Of a stretch of DNA of 64,000 bases, positions 30,021-37,289 are shown one piece after another. The notes beneath the pieces were generated by a model. The model saw only the letters and a program-made list of their open reading frames with translations, searched no databases and was not told where the DNA came from. Source of the stretch: Verrucomicrobiota bacterium JB022 (lineage in GTDB: Bacteria; Verrucomicrobiota; Verrucomicrobiia; Opitutales; Oceanipulchritudinaceae); NCBI GenBank assembly GCA_030673845.1, contig JAUTCQ010000001.1:1-64000 (forward strand). Reading direction: 5' to 3'. A program made the translations under genes and the position numbers. The stretch's first letter is position 1; every line of letters begins with the position of its first letter.

Positions 30021-31319
30021 CTACACCAGATCCGCCAGCGAACCGAAGTCCGCGTCGTAAAGCCGCTTGTAGAGCCGCACGGCGCTGGCATCGGTCAAGC
30101 CGCTGAGGTAGTCGCAGATCAGGCGACGCCGTGCCTTGGGGGCTTTCGGTTGCAGCACCCACGAGTGCATCGGCTCGGGCAGGATCTTCAACGTGCGCTG
30201 CCCCGCATCTTCCAGATAATGCCGCTCCACGGCCTGGAAAAGCTGAGTCAGCACGCGGCCGCCCTTGAATTCGATCTGCTGGATGGGCGCGCTCTGGAAA
30301 ATCAGCTCGAACGCCAGCCGCTTGTAGAGCTTCGATTCGCGGGTGTATTTTTCGTCCACCTCCAGCGCAAACTGGTGCCGCGCCGTCTCGGCCTTCAGGA
30401 ACGAATCCGGGGCCTCGACGAGCTGACAGGCGTGGATAAACCGGCCCAGCCGCGATTCGAAATACGGCTCGTAACGCTCCTTCTGGATCAGCTCCTGCAG
30501 ACGTTCCAGCAGCTCCTTTTCGCGGTCGCCCAAGGTCGCCGCGTTGGCCTCGCCCCAGCGGTGCAGGTTTTCCAGCGTGATGAAGCGCGCACGGATGCCG
30601 TCGACGATGTCGTGCAGCGAATAGGCCGCGTCGTCCGCCCAATCCATGATCTGGCACTCGATGGACTTGCCGGGGCGGGGCTCCTTTTCGCCCAGCGTGC
30701 GCCCCCAGATAAACGCCCGCGTCTCTGCCTGCTCGTCGTAGAGGAAGTGGTTGTCCGGCGTGTGGCCGTCGTGCATGCAGGCTTCGGCATGCAGCGGTTG
30801 GTATTTCAGCACCCCGTCGAGCAAGGCGCGGGTGGGGGCCATGCCCTTGCGCTCCTTGCCGCTGGTGTAAAAAGTATCGGTGAGGATACGCAGGCTCTGG
30901 GCGTTGCCCTCAAAGCCCCCGTGCGAGCGCATCAGGTCGTTGAGCGTGCGCTCGCCGATGTGGCCAAAGGGCGGGTGCCCCAGGTCGTGCGCCAGCCCAA
31001 CTGCCTCGACGAGGTCCGGGTCGATAAAGAAATCCGCCCCGAGCTCTGGGCTCTGCACGTTGAGGTGTTCCGCGATCGAGCGCGCGATCCGCGATACCTC
31101 AATGCTGTGCGTCAGCCGCGTGCGGTAAAAGTCGTATTTGCCGCTCTGAAAGACCTGCGTCTTCGACTGGAGCTGCCGAAATGGGGTCGAAAACACGATG
31201 CGGTCGCGGTCCACCTGGAAGGGGCGACGCGTATCCGGGCCCCTCTGCGGGCGGTCGCCAAAGGTGGCGAAGTCAAACTCTCCGTAAAAACGATTGGCGG
31301 CAACGGCGGAAGCACTCAC
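30021..31319 (-). CDS. dgt: dGTP triphosphohydrolase-like HD-domain protein
   Basis: 432 aa starting at GTG 31319. It hydrolyses dGTP (or other dNTPs) to the nucleoside and triphosphate. The N-terminal STPFRQLQSKTQVF and RTRLTHSIEVSRIARSIAEH are conserved dNTPase blocks with the first HD histidine. VGLAHDLGHPPFGHIGERTL supplies the HD pair. LDGVLKYQPLHAEA is a further family block. Length fits the short bacterial dGTPase-like group. No neighbour suggests a special role. Confidence 0.92.
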   Translation of the reverse strand: MSASAVAANRFYGEFDFATFGDRPQRGPDTRRPFQVDRDRIVFSTPFRQLQSKTQVFQSGKYDFYRTRLTHSIEVSRIARSIAEHLNVQSPELGADFFIDPDLVEAVGLAHDLGHPPFGHIGERTLNDLMRSHGGFEGNAQSLRILTDTFYTSGKERKGMAPTRALLDGVLKYQPLHAEACMHDGHTPDNHFLYDEQAETRAFIWGRTLGEKEPRPGKSIECQIMDWADDAAYSLHDIVDGIRARFITLENLHRWGEANAATLGDREKELLERLQELIQKERYEPYFESRLGRFIHACQLVEAPDSFLKAETARHQFALEVDEKYTRESKLYKRLAFELIFQSAPIQQIEFKGGRVLTQLFQAVERHYLEDAGQRTLKILPEPMHSWVLQPKAPKARRRLICDYLSGLTDASAVRLYKRLYDADFGSLADLV

Positions 31320-31384
31320 AACCGCGCACCTTAGCCAGAGACCGACTCCAGCGGAAGCCTGAAAATGGGGAGCTTAATTCTTCC

Positions 31385-31549
31385 GGCCACGGATGAACAC
31401 GGATTGGCACGGATAAGTTTTTAAGCCGCAGATGAAACGCGGATTTACGCGGATGATTTTCAGCAATCCATCTCCCCCTTTCTCCGGCTTCAAAAGAAGG
31501 CCCATTCGAATTCTGAATCCGCGAAAATCCGCGTTTCATCCGCGGCTAA
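31385..31549. repeat. Composite inverted-repeat element (ACGGAT arm plus GCGGAT pair)
   Basis: 31385-31416 is an ACGGAT-family arm (CCACGGATGAACACGGATTG). It is followed by a GCGGAT-family left arm, 31424-31456 (AGCCGCAGATGAAACGCGGA), whose partner lies at 31514-31549 (AAATCCGCGTTTCATCCGCG). The ACGGAT arm has no partner here, so two elements may have been joined or one half lost. It occupies the gap between dgt and the hypothetical gene at 31595. Confidence 0.7.
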
Positions 31550-31594
31550 AGAAAGGCATTGCCCGGATCGTGTCGACAGCTACGAACTTGCTGC

Positions 31595-32122
31595 ATGGCT
31601 CGCGTTTACCAAAAATGCCTGGCGAACCGCCTGAAGATGTGGGAGCTGGCGTTTGTCTACTGCTGCATCTACAGTCTGGCTCTCGTCTATATTGATTGGC
31701 GCTTTGGCCACTGGCTTGAAGCCTTGTGGTTTCTAGGGCCTCTATGGGGAGGGCAGACTGTTCTACATCTGATTTTGTATCTGCGATACGAAATCAGCAG
31801 CAGAGACCTGATTGTATACGTGGATCAGGATAGCCGACGTTTCGACGTTGAGCAAAATCAACAACGCGTGACCTTTGATAAAGATGACATTCTGGAACTG
31901 AAGCTCACGATGGGGCGGCCCGTGTATCGGATCGCCATCTTCTGGGAGTATTTTGGCTACCTTTCAATCACGCTTCGGAGCGGCACGGTTATCCATGTGA
32001 CGACGTTAGTCGCCCCCAAGCTCTACGAACTTATTCCCGACAGCTTGTTTGAAGAGGTCCACAGAACCACTAGTCTCTATCCGACTCCACCCAAGCGTGC
32101 TATCGTGTTGCCCGAAAGTTGA
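31595..32122 (+). CDS. Hypothetical membrane protein, 175 aa
   Basis: No family recognised with confidence. From ATG 31595 there are two hydrophobic segments (LAFVYCCIYSLALVYIDWRF and LEALWFLGPLWGGQTVLHLI), then a soluble domain with beta pattern LIVYVDQDSRRFDVEQ and GYLSITLRSGTVIHVTTLV that recalls bacterial PH-like (YcxB-type) domains. Its base composition looks less GC-rich than its neighbours, and it follows directly on inverted-repeat sequence, so it may be acquired. A later ATG at 31637 is possible. Confidence 0.6.
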   Translation: MARVYQKCLANRLKMWELAFVYCCIYSLALVYIDWRFGHWLEALWFLGPLWGGQTVLHLILYLRYEISSRDLIVYVDQDSRRFDVEQNQQRVTFDKDDILELKLTMGRPVYRIAIFWEYFGYLSITLRSGTVIHVTTLVAPKLYELIPDSLFEEVHRTTSLYPTPPKRAIVLPES

Positions 32123-32128
32123 GCCCCT

Positions 32129-33130
32129 CTATCGGTTCAGCTCTTTCATCGACGTTTCGGGGTAGCGGGTGCCGGCGGTGGCGTCGAGGGGGAGGATGGC
32201 GTTGAGACGGGCGACTTCTTCGTCGGTGATGGTGACGTCGAGCGCGGCAATGTTTTGCTCCAGATACTTCAGGCGCTTGGTGCCGGGGATGGGTACGATG
32301 TCTTGACCTTGGGCGAGCAGCCAGGCCAGTGCGAGTTGGGACGCCGCAACGCCCTTCTGCTCCGCCAGGTGCTCCACCTGTTTCACCAGCTCCAGATTCT
32401 GGTAAAAGTTCTCGCCCTGGAAGCGCGGGTGCAGGCGGCGGTAATCGCCTTCGGGGATATCCTCCGGCTTAGCAAAGGCCCCTGTGAGGAAGCCCCGGCC
32501 CAGCGGGCTGTAGGCGACAAACGTGATGCCCAGCTCGCGACAGGTTGGGATCAACTCGCGCTCCGGGTCGCGGCTCCAGAGGGAGTATTCCGTCTGCAGC
32601 GCCGCCAGCGGGTGGACGGCATGGGCGCGGCGGAGGGTTTCCGGGCTGGCCTCGCTCAGGCCGACGGCGATCACCTTGCCCTCCTGCACGAGTTCCTTCA
32701 TCGCACCGATGGTATCCTCAATGGGCACCTCCGGGTCTTTGCGGTGCTGGTAATACAAGTCGATATGGTCGAGGCCCAGCCGTTGCAGCGATGCCTCGCA
32801 GGCCTGCTTCACGTATTCCGGGCGGCCATTGACGCCTCGGATCCACGGGCTGTCGCCCCGCGTGATGCCAAACTTCGTGGCCACGACCACGCGCTCGCGT
32901 CGACCGTCGTGCAGGGCCTTGCCGAGCAGCTTTTCGTTTTCGCCCCGCCCATACATGTCGGCAGTGTCGAAAAACGTCACCCCGAGGTCGACCGCGCGCT
33001 GGATGACGGCGATCGACTCTTTTTCGGCGGCTGCGGTGGCATATTCGCCGTAGAATTCGCTCATACCCATGCAGCCCAGCCCAAGGCGGGACACGCGGAG
33101 GGGCGCATTGCCCAGATCGGTGAAGTCCAT
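32129..33130 (-). CDS. Aldo/keto reductase
   Basis: 333 aa from ATG 33130 ([20 protein letters not shown]). The AKR tetrad is visible: aspartate and tyrosine in [20 protein letters not shown], lysine in VVATKFG, histidine in [14 protein letters not shown]-binding features [11 protein letters not shown] and [17 protein letters not shown] place it with AKR13-type reductases. The substrate is unknown; it acts in the cytoplasm. Its stop is 7 nt from the convergent hypothetical gene's end. Confidence 0.92.
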   Translation of the reverse strand: MDFTDLGNAPLRVSRLGLGCMGMSEFYGEYATAAAEKESIAVIQRAVDLGVTFFDTADMYGRGENEKLLGKALHDGRRERVVVATKFGITRGDSPWIRGVNGRPEYVKQACEASLQRLGLDHIDLYYQHRKDPEVPIEDTIGAMKELVQEGKVIAVGLSEASPETLRRAHAVHPLAALQTEYSLWSRDPERELIPTCRELGITFVAYSPLGRGFLTGAFAKPEDIPEGDYRRLHPRFQGENFYQNLELVKQVEHLAEQKGVAASQLALAWLLAQGQDIVPIPGTKRLKYLEQNIAALDVTITDEEVARLNAILPLDATAGTRYPETSMKELNR

Positions 33131-33256
33131 GCCGCTACTATAAGCCACGGGGGCAAAGACACGAGCCCTTTGCCACAATATCAGACTAGATGGTCTGGTG
33201 ATGCGTTTCGTGGGTTGCGCCAGGCCCCACTTTGTTTAGAATTTTACCATCCCATC

Positions 33257-33964
33257 ATGACGAAAACCTCCCCAGACTCTCCAATCGTCGTTGTCACCGG
33301 CGGAAATCGCGGAATCGGCCTCGAAATCTGCCGCCAACTCGTCCAGCGCGGCGCCCAAGTCATCCTCACCGCTCGCCGCCCCGAAGCCGGCGAAAAAGCC
33401 CTGCGCGAGCTGAAGAGCGACCGCGCCTCGTTTCACGTGCTCGACGTGACCGACAGCCAGAGCATCGCCGACCTGCGCGACCACCTGCAGGGCCAATACG
33501 GTCGCCTAGACGTGCTGATCAACAATGCCGGGATCATGGACGATGAAGACAACTCCGGCCTCGACGTGGGCACCGACGTGGTGCGCGAGACCTTCGCGAC
33601 CAACACGCTCGCGCCGCTCGAGCTTTCGCAGGCCCTTATGCCCCTCCTGCGCAAGGCCTCGCCCGGGCGCATCGTCAACCTCTCCAGCGGGCTCGGCGCC
33701 ATCTCGTCGATGGGCGCAGGGCATCCGGCCTACCGCATTTCCAAGGCGGCCCTCAACGCCGTCACCCGTATCCTCGCGGCCGAGCTGGACGGCGCGGTGG
33801 TGGTCAACTCCATGTGCCCCGGCTGGGTCCGCACCGACATGGGCGGGGAAAACGCCGAACGCGACGTCTCCCAAGGCGCCGACACGGCCGTCTGGCTCGC
33901 CCTCGAAGCCCCCACCGACCTCACCGGCCGCTTCCTCCGCGACCGTCAGATCATCGCCTGGTAG
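33257..33964 (+). CDS. SDR-family oxidoreductase (carbonyl-reductase type)
   Basis: 235 aa from ATG 33257. VVTGGNRGIGLEICRQL is the cofactor motif, VLINNAGIMDDEDN the NNAG block, serine is in NLSSGLGAI and the catalytic pair in YRISKAALN. MCPGWVRTDMGG and GADTAVWLALE match human-CBR/plant-type carbonyl reductases. It is a soluble NADPH-dependent enzyme of unknown substrate. It is divergent from the aldo/keto reductase, so the two may share control. Confidence 0.92.
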   Translation: MTKTSPDSPIVVVTGGNRGIGLEICRQLVQRGAQVILTARRPEAGEKALRELKSDRASFHVLDVTDSQSIADLRDHLQGQYGRLDVLINNAGIMDDEDNSGLDVGTDVVRETFATNTLAPLELSQALMPLLRKASPGRIVNLSSGLGAISSMGAGHPAYRISKAALNAVTRILAAELDGAVVVNSMCPGWVRTDMGGENAERDVSQGADTAVWLALEAPTDLTGRFLRDRQIIAW

Positions 33965-33974
33965 GGGAGGGCTT

Positions 33975-34054
33975 TAGCCACGGATGAAACACGGACAGGC
34001 ACGGATGAAATTGGATTCTTATCCGCGTAAATCTGCGTTCATCAGTGGCTGAAA
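33975..34054. repeat. Inverted-repeat element, ACGGAT family
   Basis: The left arm 33975-34008 (TAGCCACGGATGAAACACGG) pairs with the right arm 34019-34054 (ATCTGCGTTCATCAGTGGCT) across only 10 nt, so it is close to a simple long hairpin. It lies just before the HigA operator and just after the SDR stop. Confidence 0.75.
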
Positions 34055-34065
34055 AACTTATCTTT

Positions 34066-34082
34066 GTAAAGTGATACTTTAC
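34066..34082. promoter_or_regulatory. Candidate HigA autoregulatory operator
   Basis: GTAAAGT-GAT-ACTTTAC is a perfect 7+7 inverted repeat 25 nt before the higA ATG. Antitoxins of the HigA family normally repress their own promoter through such palindromes. It also overlaps AT-rich sequence suitable for a -10 box. Confidence 0.65.
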
Positions 34083-34107
34083 GTTCATGCTAGGTGAGGA
34101 GGCTACC

Positions 34108-34362
34108 ATGACCGAATTACACTTTCCCCATCCCGGTGAGATTCTGCGCACCGAATTCCTCGAAGAGCTGGATTTGACACAATATCGTCTTGCGGTGGCG
34201 ACGGGGCTCCCGCACAGCCGTGTGACCGCCATCATCAAGGGGCGCCGCGCGGTGACCCCCGATACGGCACTACGCCTCGCACGTTTTTTCGGCAACTCAG
34301 CTGAGTTCTGGTTGGGCCTACAACAGGAATTCGACCTGCGACAGGGGCTCGTGCTACCCTAG
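34108..34362 (+). CDS. higA: HigA-family antitoxin (XRE HTH), orphan
   Basis: 84 aa from ATG 34108, preceded by a strong ribosome site (GAGGAGG); the earlier ATG at 34087 has none. HPGEILRTEFLEELDLTQYR, then GLPHSRVTAIIKGRRAVTPD and LARFFGNSAEFWLGLQQEFD, are the HigA/VapI addiction-module antidote signature. HigB normally precedes HigA, but the 140 nt upstream hold only a repeat hairpin and the operator, and no RelE-like ORF is seen downstream. It may be a relict or a stand-alone regulator. Confidence 0.88.
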   Translation: MTELHFPHPGEILRTEFLEELDLTQYRLAVATGLPHSRVTAIIKGRRAVTPDTALRLARFFGNSAEFWLGLQQEFDLRQGLVLP

Positions 34363-34433
34363 GGCCTGAGATCGAGCGGGAAGTCGTCCCGCTGGGCAGG
34401 GAGTAGAATCCGAGGTTGGATGAGCATACACTT

Positions 34434-34466
34434 TTATCCGCGTAAATCCGCGTTCATCTGCGGCTA
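34434..34466. repeat. Solitary GCGGAT-family right arm
   Basis: TTATCCGCGTAAATCCGCGT and the following TCATCTGCGGCT match the right arm of other elements (for example 34019 and 59867). No left partner is seen between here and higA, so the nearest possible partner arm is before higA at 33975. The gap 34363-34573 holds nothing else notable. Confidence 0.6.
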
Positions 34467-34573
34467 AAAAAAACCTTCTTGAGCTGCGTTGTCCTTTTGC
34501 GGCGGGTTCGTGCGTCATGAGGTAGGGCCGGAGCGAAAGAGCTTCGTGCCCGCTCACCTCAAACCTATCCGCT

Positions 34574-35320
34574 ATGACCGTTTCGACTTCGAACGCTCCT
34601 CACCCGGTGGTGGACCGCGCCGCCTGGTTGGAAACCCGCCGCGCCTTACTCCAGCAGGAAAAGGCTTTCATGCAACAGAAGGACGCCCTTAACGCCGAGC
34701 GCCTGCGCCTGCCTTGGGTGCGCCTGGAAAAGGACTACCTCTTCGACTCCCCGGAAGGCCCGCGCCGCTTGTCCGAACTGTTTGCCGGACGCAGCCAGTT
34801 GTATCTCTACCACTTCATGTTTGGTCCGGAATGGGAGCAGGGCTGCGTGGGCTGCTCATTCATGGCCGACCACTTCGACGGTGCGCTGCCGCACCTCAAT
34901 TACCACGATGTGACGCTGGTGGCAGTCTCGCGCGCGCCTTTGGATAAGATCCAGGCTTTCAAGCGCCGGATGGGCTGGCACTTCCCATGGGTTTCCTCCG
35001 CCTCCAGCGACTTCAATTTCGACTTTCAGGCCTCCTTTACGCCGGAGCAACTGGCGAGCGGCAAGGCGTTCTACAACTTTGAGGAGCGGGAGGTCGATTG
35101 CGAAGAATTGCCCGGCAGCAGCGCTTTTTACCGCGACGCCGACGGCACCGTCTACCACACCTATTCGTCCTACAGCCGAGGTGGCGAGACGGTGATGAGC
35201 ACCTATGGCATCCTCGATATGATGCCGCTGGGCCGCAACGAGGAGGGAGACCTGAGCACCTGGGTGCGCCACCACGACCGTTACGAAGCAGCGCCCACGC
35301 CCTGCGGCTGCGGTCACTGA
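34574..35320 (+). CDS. DUF899 family (thioredoxin-like) protein
   Basis: 248 aa. Typical DUF899 features: RRALLQQEKAFMQQKDALNA with a basic pair near the N-terminus, LPWVRLEKDYLFDSPEGPRR, YHFMFGPEWEQGCVGCSFMA with the CxGC site, and HYDRYEAA-like C-terminal aromatic residues. The family has a thioredoxin fold and a probable but uncharacterised redox role. A CGCGH C-terminal end is present. It stands alone; a terminator follows. Confidence 0.87.
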   Translation: MTVSTSNAPHPVVDRAAWLETRRALLQQEKAFMQQKDALNAERLRLPWVRLEKDYLFDSPEGPRRLSELFAGRSQLYLYHFMFGPEWEQGCVGCSFMADHFDGALPHLNYHDVTLVAVSRAPLDKIQAFKRRMGWHFPWVSSASSDFNFDFQASFTPEQLASGKAFYNFEEREVDCEELPGSSAFYRDADGTVYHTYSSYSRGGETVMSTYGILDMMPLGRNEEGDLSTWVRHHDRYEAAPTPCGCGH

Positions 35321-35336
35321 GCGCCGTCGGAAACAG

Positions 35337-35365
35337 AACAGCCCCGCCGGGGTGGCGAGGCTGTT
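35337..35365 (+). terminator. Hairpin after DUF899 gene
   Basis: AACAGCC-C-CGCC pairs with GGCG-A-GGCTGTT (11 bp plus one mismatch) with a 5-nt loop. Only TTCCTGT follows, so the U-run is weak. It lies 17 nt after the stop. Confidence 0.55.
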
Positions 35366-35424
35366 CCTGTCTGTATCTGTGGTCTCGGTCTGTTGGCTAC
35401 TAAACTCAAGATAGCCGCACCGGT

Positions 35425-35495
35425 CCCCACACCCGCGCGCAGCAGGCCACATTCCCCCAAACGATTCGCTTGCTGCACATCCTTCGGGTGTGGGG
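35425..35495. other. Extended hairpin in convergent intergenic region
   Basis: CCCCACACCCG (35425-35435) pairs perfectly with CGGGTGTGGGG (35485-35495), and inside it GCAGCA (35439) pairs with TGCTGC (35471). It could be a terminator for the minus-strand PEP-CTERM gene or a small structured RNA; neither is supported by more than pairing. Confidence 0.45.
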
Positions 35496-35530
35496 ATGGT
35501 GCGCTTCCGTTGAGGAAAGGGAAGGGGAGG

Positions 35531-36424
35531 CTAGGCCCGACGGCGGCGACAGGCGACGAAGCCCAGCGCTACGAGTGCGGTCAGTGCGGCATAGGTGGAA
35601 GGCTCGGGCACGACGGCACCCGGCACGTAGGTCACCATCACGTTGGTAAAGTCGAGACCGTTATCGGCTTCGCCCGCCGCGTTGCTGGTGCCGAAGGTGG
35701 CGGAATTGACGTGCAGGCCGAACATATCGAAGGCCATCGTGGTGGCCGCATCGTCTTCTACGCTGAAGGAGGTGATTTCGCCGCCGCCCAGAATGCTCAG
35801 GACCGCCGTGAACTGGAGCGTGGTGGCGTCGAGCCGCGTGATCGAAAACGTGCCGGTATAGGTAGCGTTGTCGACCATCGAAAAGTCGCTGCCGCCTGTG
35901 CCGAGGGTGTCGTAAAAGCTGGTGGTGCCGAGCAGGCGGTTATTTGCCCCCGTGCCGGAGGGGTCCTGGCGCTTGAAGATTCCGGTGTCGGAGCCGTCAA
36001 GCACGTTGACGTCCATGGCGGCCATATAGCCCCGGACGGGATCCCAGGCGGCGTCAGTCGACGAGGTGTAATCCTGCGCTGCGCTCATGCCATTGGAGTT
36101 GAAGAAGCCGAAGCGAAAGGAGCCCGTGCGGTCGGTGCCGACGGTGTCGGGCGTATTGAAGGTAAACGAGGCGCGAAGGGAGTCCCCGACGTTGAGCGAC
36201 TGGCTGCCGAAGACGGTATGGATGCCACGCCCGGAGCTGCCGGAGACGAGCCCGAGGTAGCCGGTAGCCTCTTCGTACGACTGGCTGCTGGTGCTCTTGT
36301 ACCAGTTCGTATCGCTGGGCCCGGTGGCGGCGGCAAGGCCGTCGGAGAAGCTGTCGTCGAAGATCGTCGAGCCGAAGAGCCCGACGGGGAGAGACGCTAA
36401 CAGGAGGAGGGAGTATTTTGTCAT
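35531..36424 (-). CDS. PEP-CTERM sorting-domain protein
   Basis: 297 aa. Signal peptide MTKYSLLLLASLPVGLFGS. The exported domain (FDDSFSDGL..., SLRASFTFNTPDTVG, DFSMVDNATYTGTFSITRLD) looks like a concanavalin/laminin-G-like beta sandwich. The C-terminal PEP-CTERM signal reads VPEPSTYAALTALVALGFVA then RRRRA. It lies 37 nt after the TIM-barrel gene and ends the minus-strand run that begins with the giant PL6 lyase, so it may be a surface protein co-expressed with polysaccharide use. Confidence 0.86.
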   Translation of the reverse strand: MTKYSLLLLASLPVGLFGSTIFDDSFSDGLAAATGPSDTNWYKSTSSQSYEEATGYLGLVSGSSGRGIHTVFGSQSLNVGDSLRASFTFNTPDTVGTDRTGSFRFGFFNSNGMSAAQDYTSSTDAAWDPVRGYMAAMDVNVLDGSDTGIFKRQDPSGTGANNRLLGTTSFYDTLGTGGSDFSMVDNATYTGTFSITRLDATTLQFTAVLSILGGGEITSFSVEDDAATTMAFDMFGLHVNSATFGTSNAAGEADNGLDFTNVMVTYVPGAVVPEPSTYAALTALVALGFVACRRRRA

Positions 36425-36461
36425 GAGGAGTGTGAGGTACTGCTGTTGTGTTGGGGGAAGA

Positions 36462-37283
36462 TCAGGCGGGGGCGCGCATGGCGTCGAAGACGGTGAGGGC
36501 GGCGTCGAGGTCGGGCAGGTAGGGGTGCCACTTCTTTTCCCATTCGAGGCTCACCGGCCCGGCAAAACGGTCGCGCTCCAGCATTTCAAGGAAGGGCTGC
36601 AGCGGGAACTCGCCCTCGCCGAGGTGCACGTAGGTAAAGGGGTGGCGCGCGGAGGGCTTGCCGATGCTGTCCTTGAAGTGGATGTGCACCACCTGGTCTT
36701 TGATGCGCGGCCACATGCGCAGCGGGTCTTCGCGCTGCTTGCGCCAGGTGTGGTGAGCATCCCAGAGGATGTTGGCGGGGTGGGGCAGGGCGGCCTGCAG
36801 GCGCTCGATCGCTGCCAGCGAGCACAGGCAATCGTGCGTCTCCAGCATCAGCTCGACCTTCCAGCCGTGCTGCTGTTGCTGGGCGCGCCACCAGTCCAGG
36901 GCATCGCGGGCCGCAGCGAGGTCTTCGTCGCTCAGCTCCGGCGCCGGGGCTCCGCCGTCGAACACGCGCAGGTAGCGCACACCCAGTTGATCGGCCCAGG
37001 GCGCAATGGCCGCAAGCTCTTCGCGGTGTGCCTGCGTCAGCCCCACCAGCTTGGCGGAGGGGTCGAGCGCGACGATGCGGCAGCCGTGTCGCTGGGCCAC
37101 CGCCGTCACCGCCTGTGCCGAGCCAAAGCGTTCGGCGAAGTAGGCGGGCAGGTCGACGCGGTCTTCCAGCGTGCGCAACTCCAGGTTGCGGATGCCGTGG
37201 CGCTCGGCCAGTTGCGCGGCGTCTTCAAGCGTGGCCTCGGGACAGCCGAGGGTGGAAATGCACCAGTTGAGGGAAAAAGACAT
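36462..37283 (-). CDS. Sugar phosphate isomerase/epimerase-like TIM barrel
   Basis: 273 aa of the AP-endonuclease-2-type (xylose isomerase-like) family. NLELRTLEDRVDLPAYFAER follows the first strand; VELMLETHDCLCS, ILWDAHHTWR, VVHIHFKDS and GPVSLEWEKKWHPYL supply the metal-binding E, D/H, H and E. It is cytoplasmic, with no signal peptide. It starts 6 nt after the PL6 lyase stop, so it is in the same transcript and probably handles a sugar acid from the polymer. The exact substrate is unknown. Confidence 0.85.
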   Translation of the reverse strand: MSFSLNWCISTLGCPEATLEDAAQLAERHGIRNLELRTLEDRVDLPAYFAERFGSAQAVTAVAQRHGCRIVALDPSAKLVGLTQAHREELAAIAPWADQLGVRYLRVFDGGAPAPELSDEDLAAARDALDWWRAQQQQHGWKVELMLETHDCLCSLAAIERLQAALPHPANILWDAHHTWRKQREDPLRMWPRIKDQVVHIHFKDSIGKPSARHPFTYVHLGEGEFPLQPFLEMLERDRFAGPVSLEWEKKWHPYLPDLDAALTVFDAMRAPA

Positions 37284-37289
37284 GATGTG

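Noticed and set aside
33965-34107. A higB toxin gene before higA
   Set aside because: No ORF of suitable length or RelE-like sequence exists here; the stretch is a repeat hairpin plus operator.
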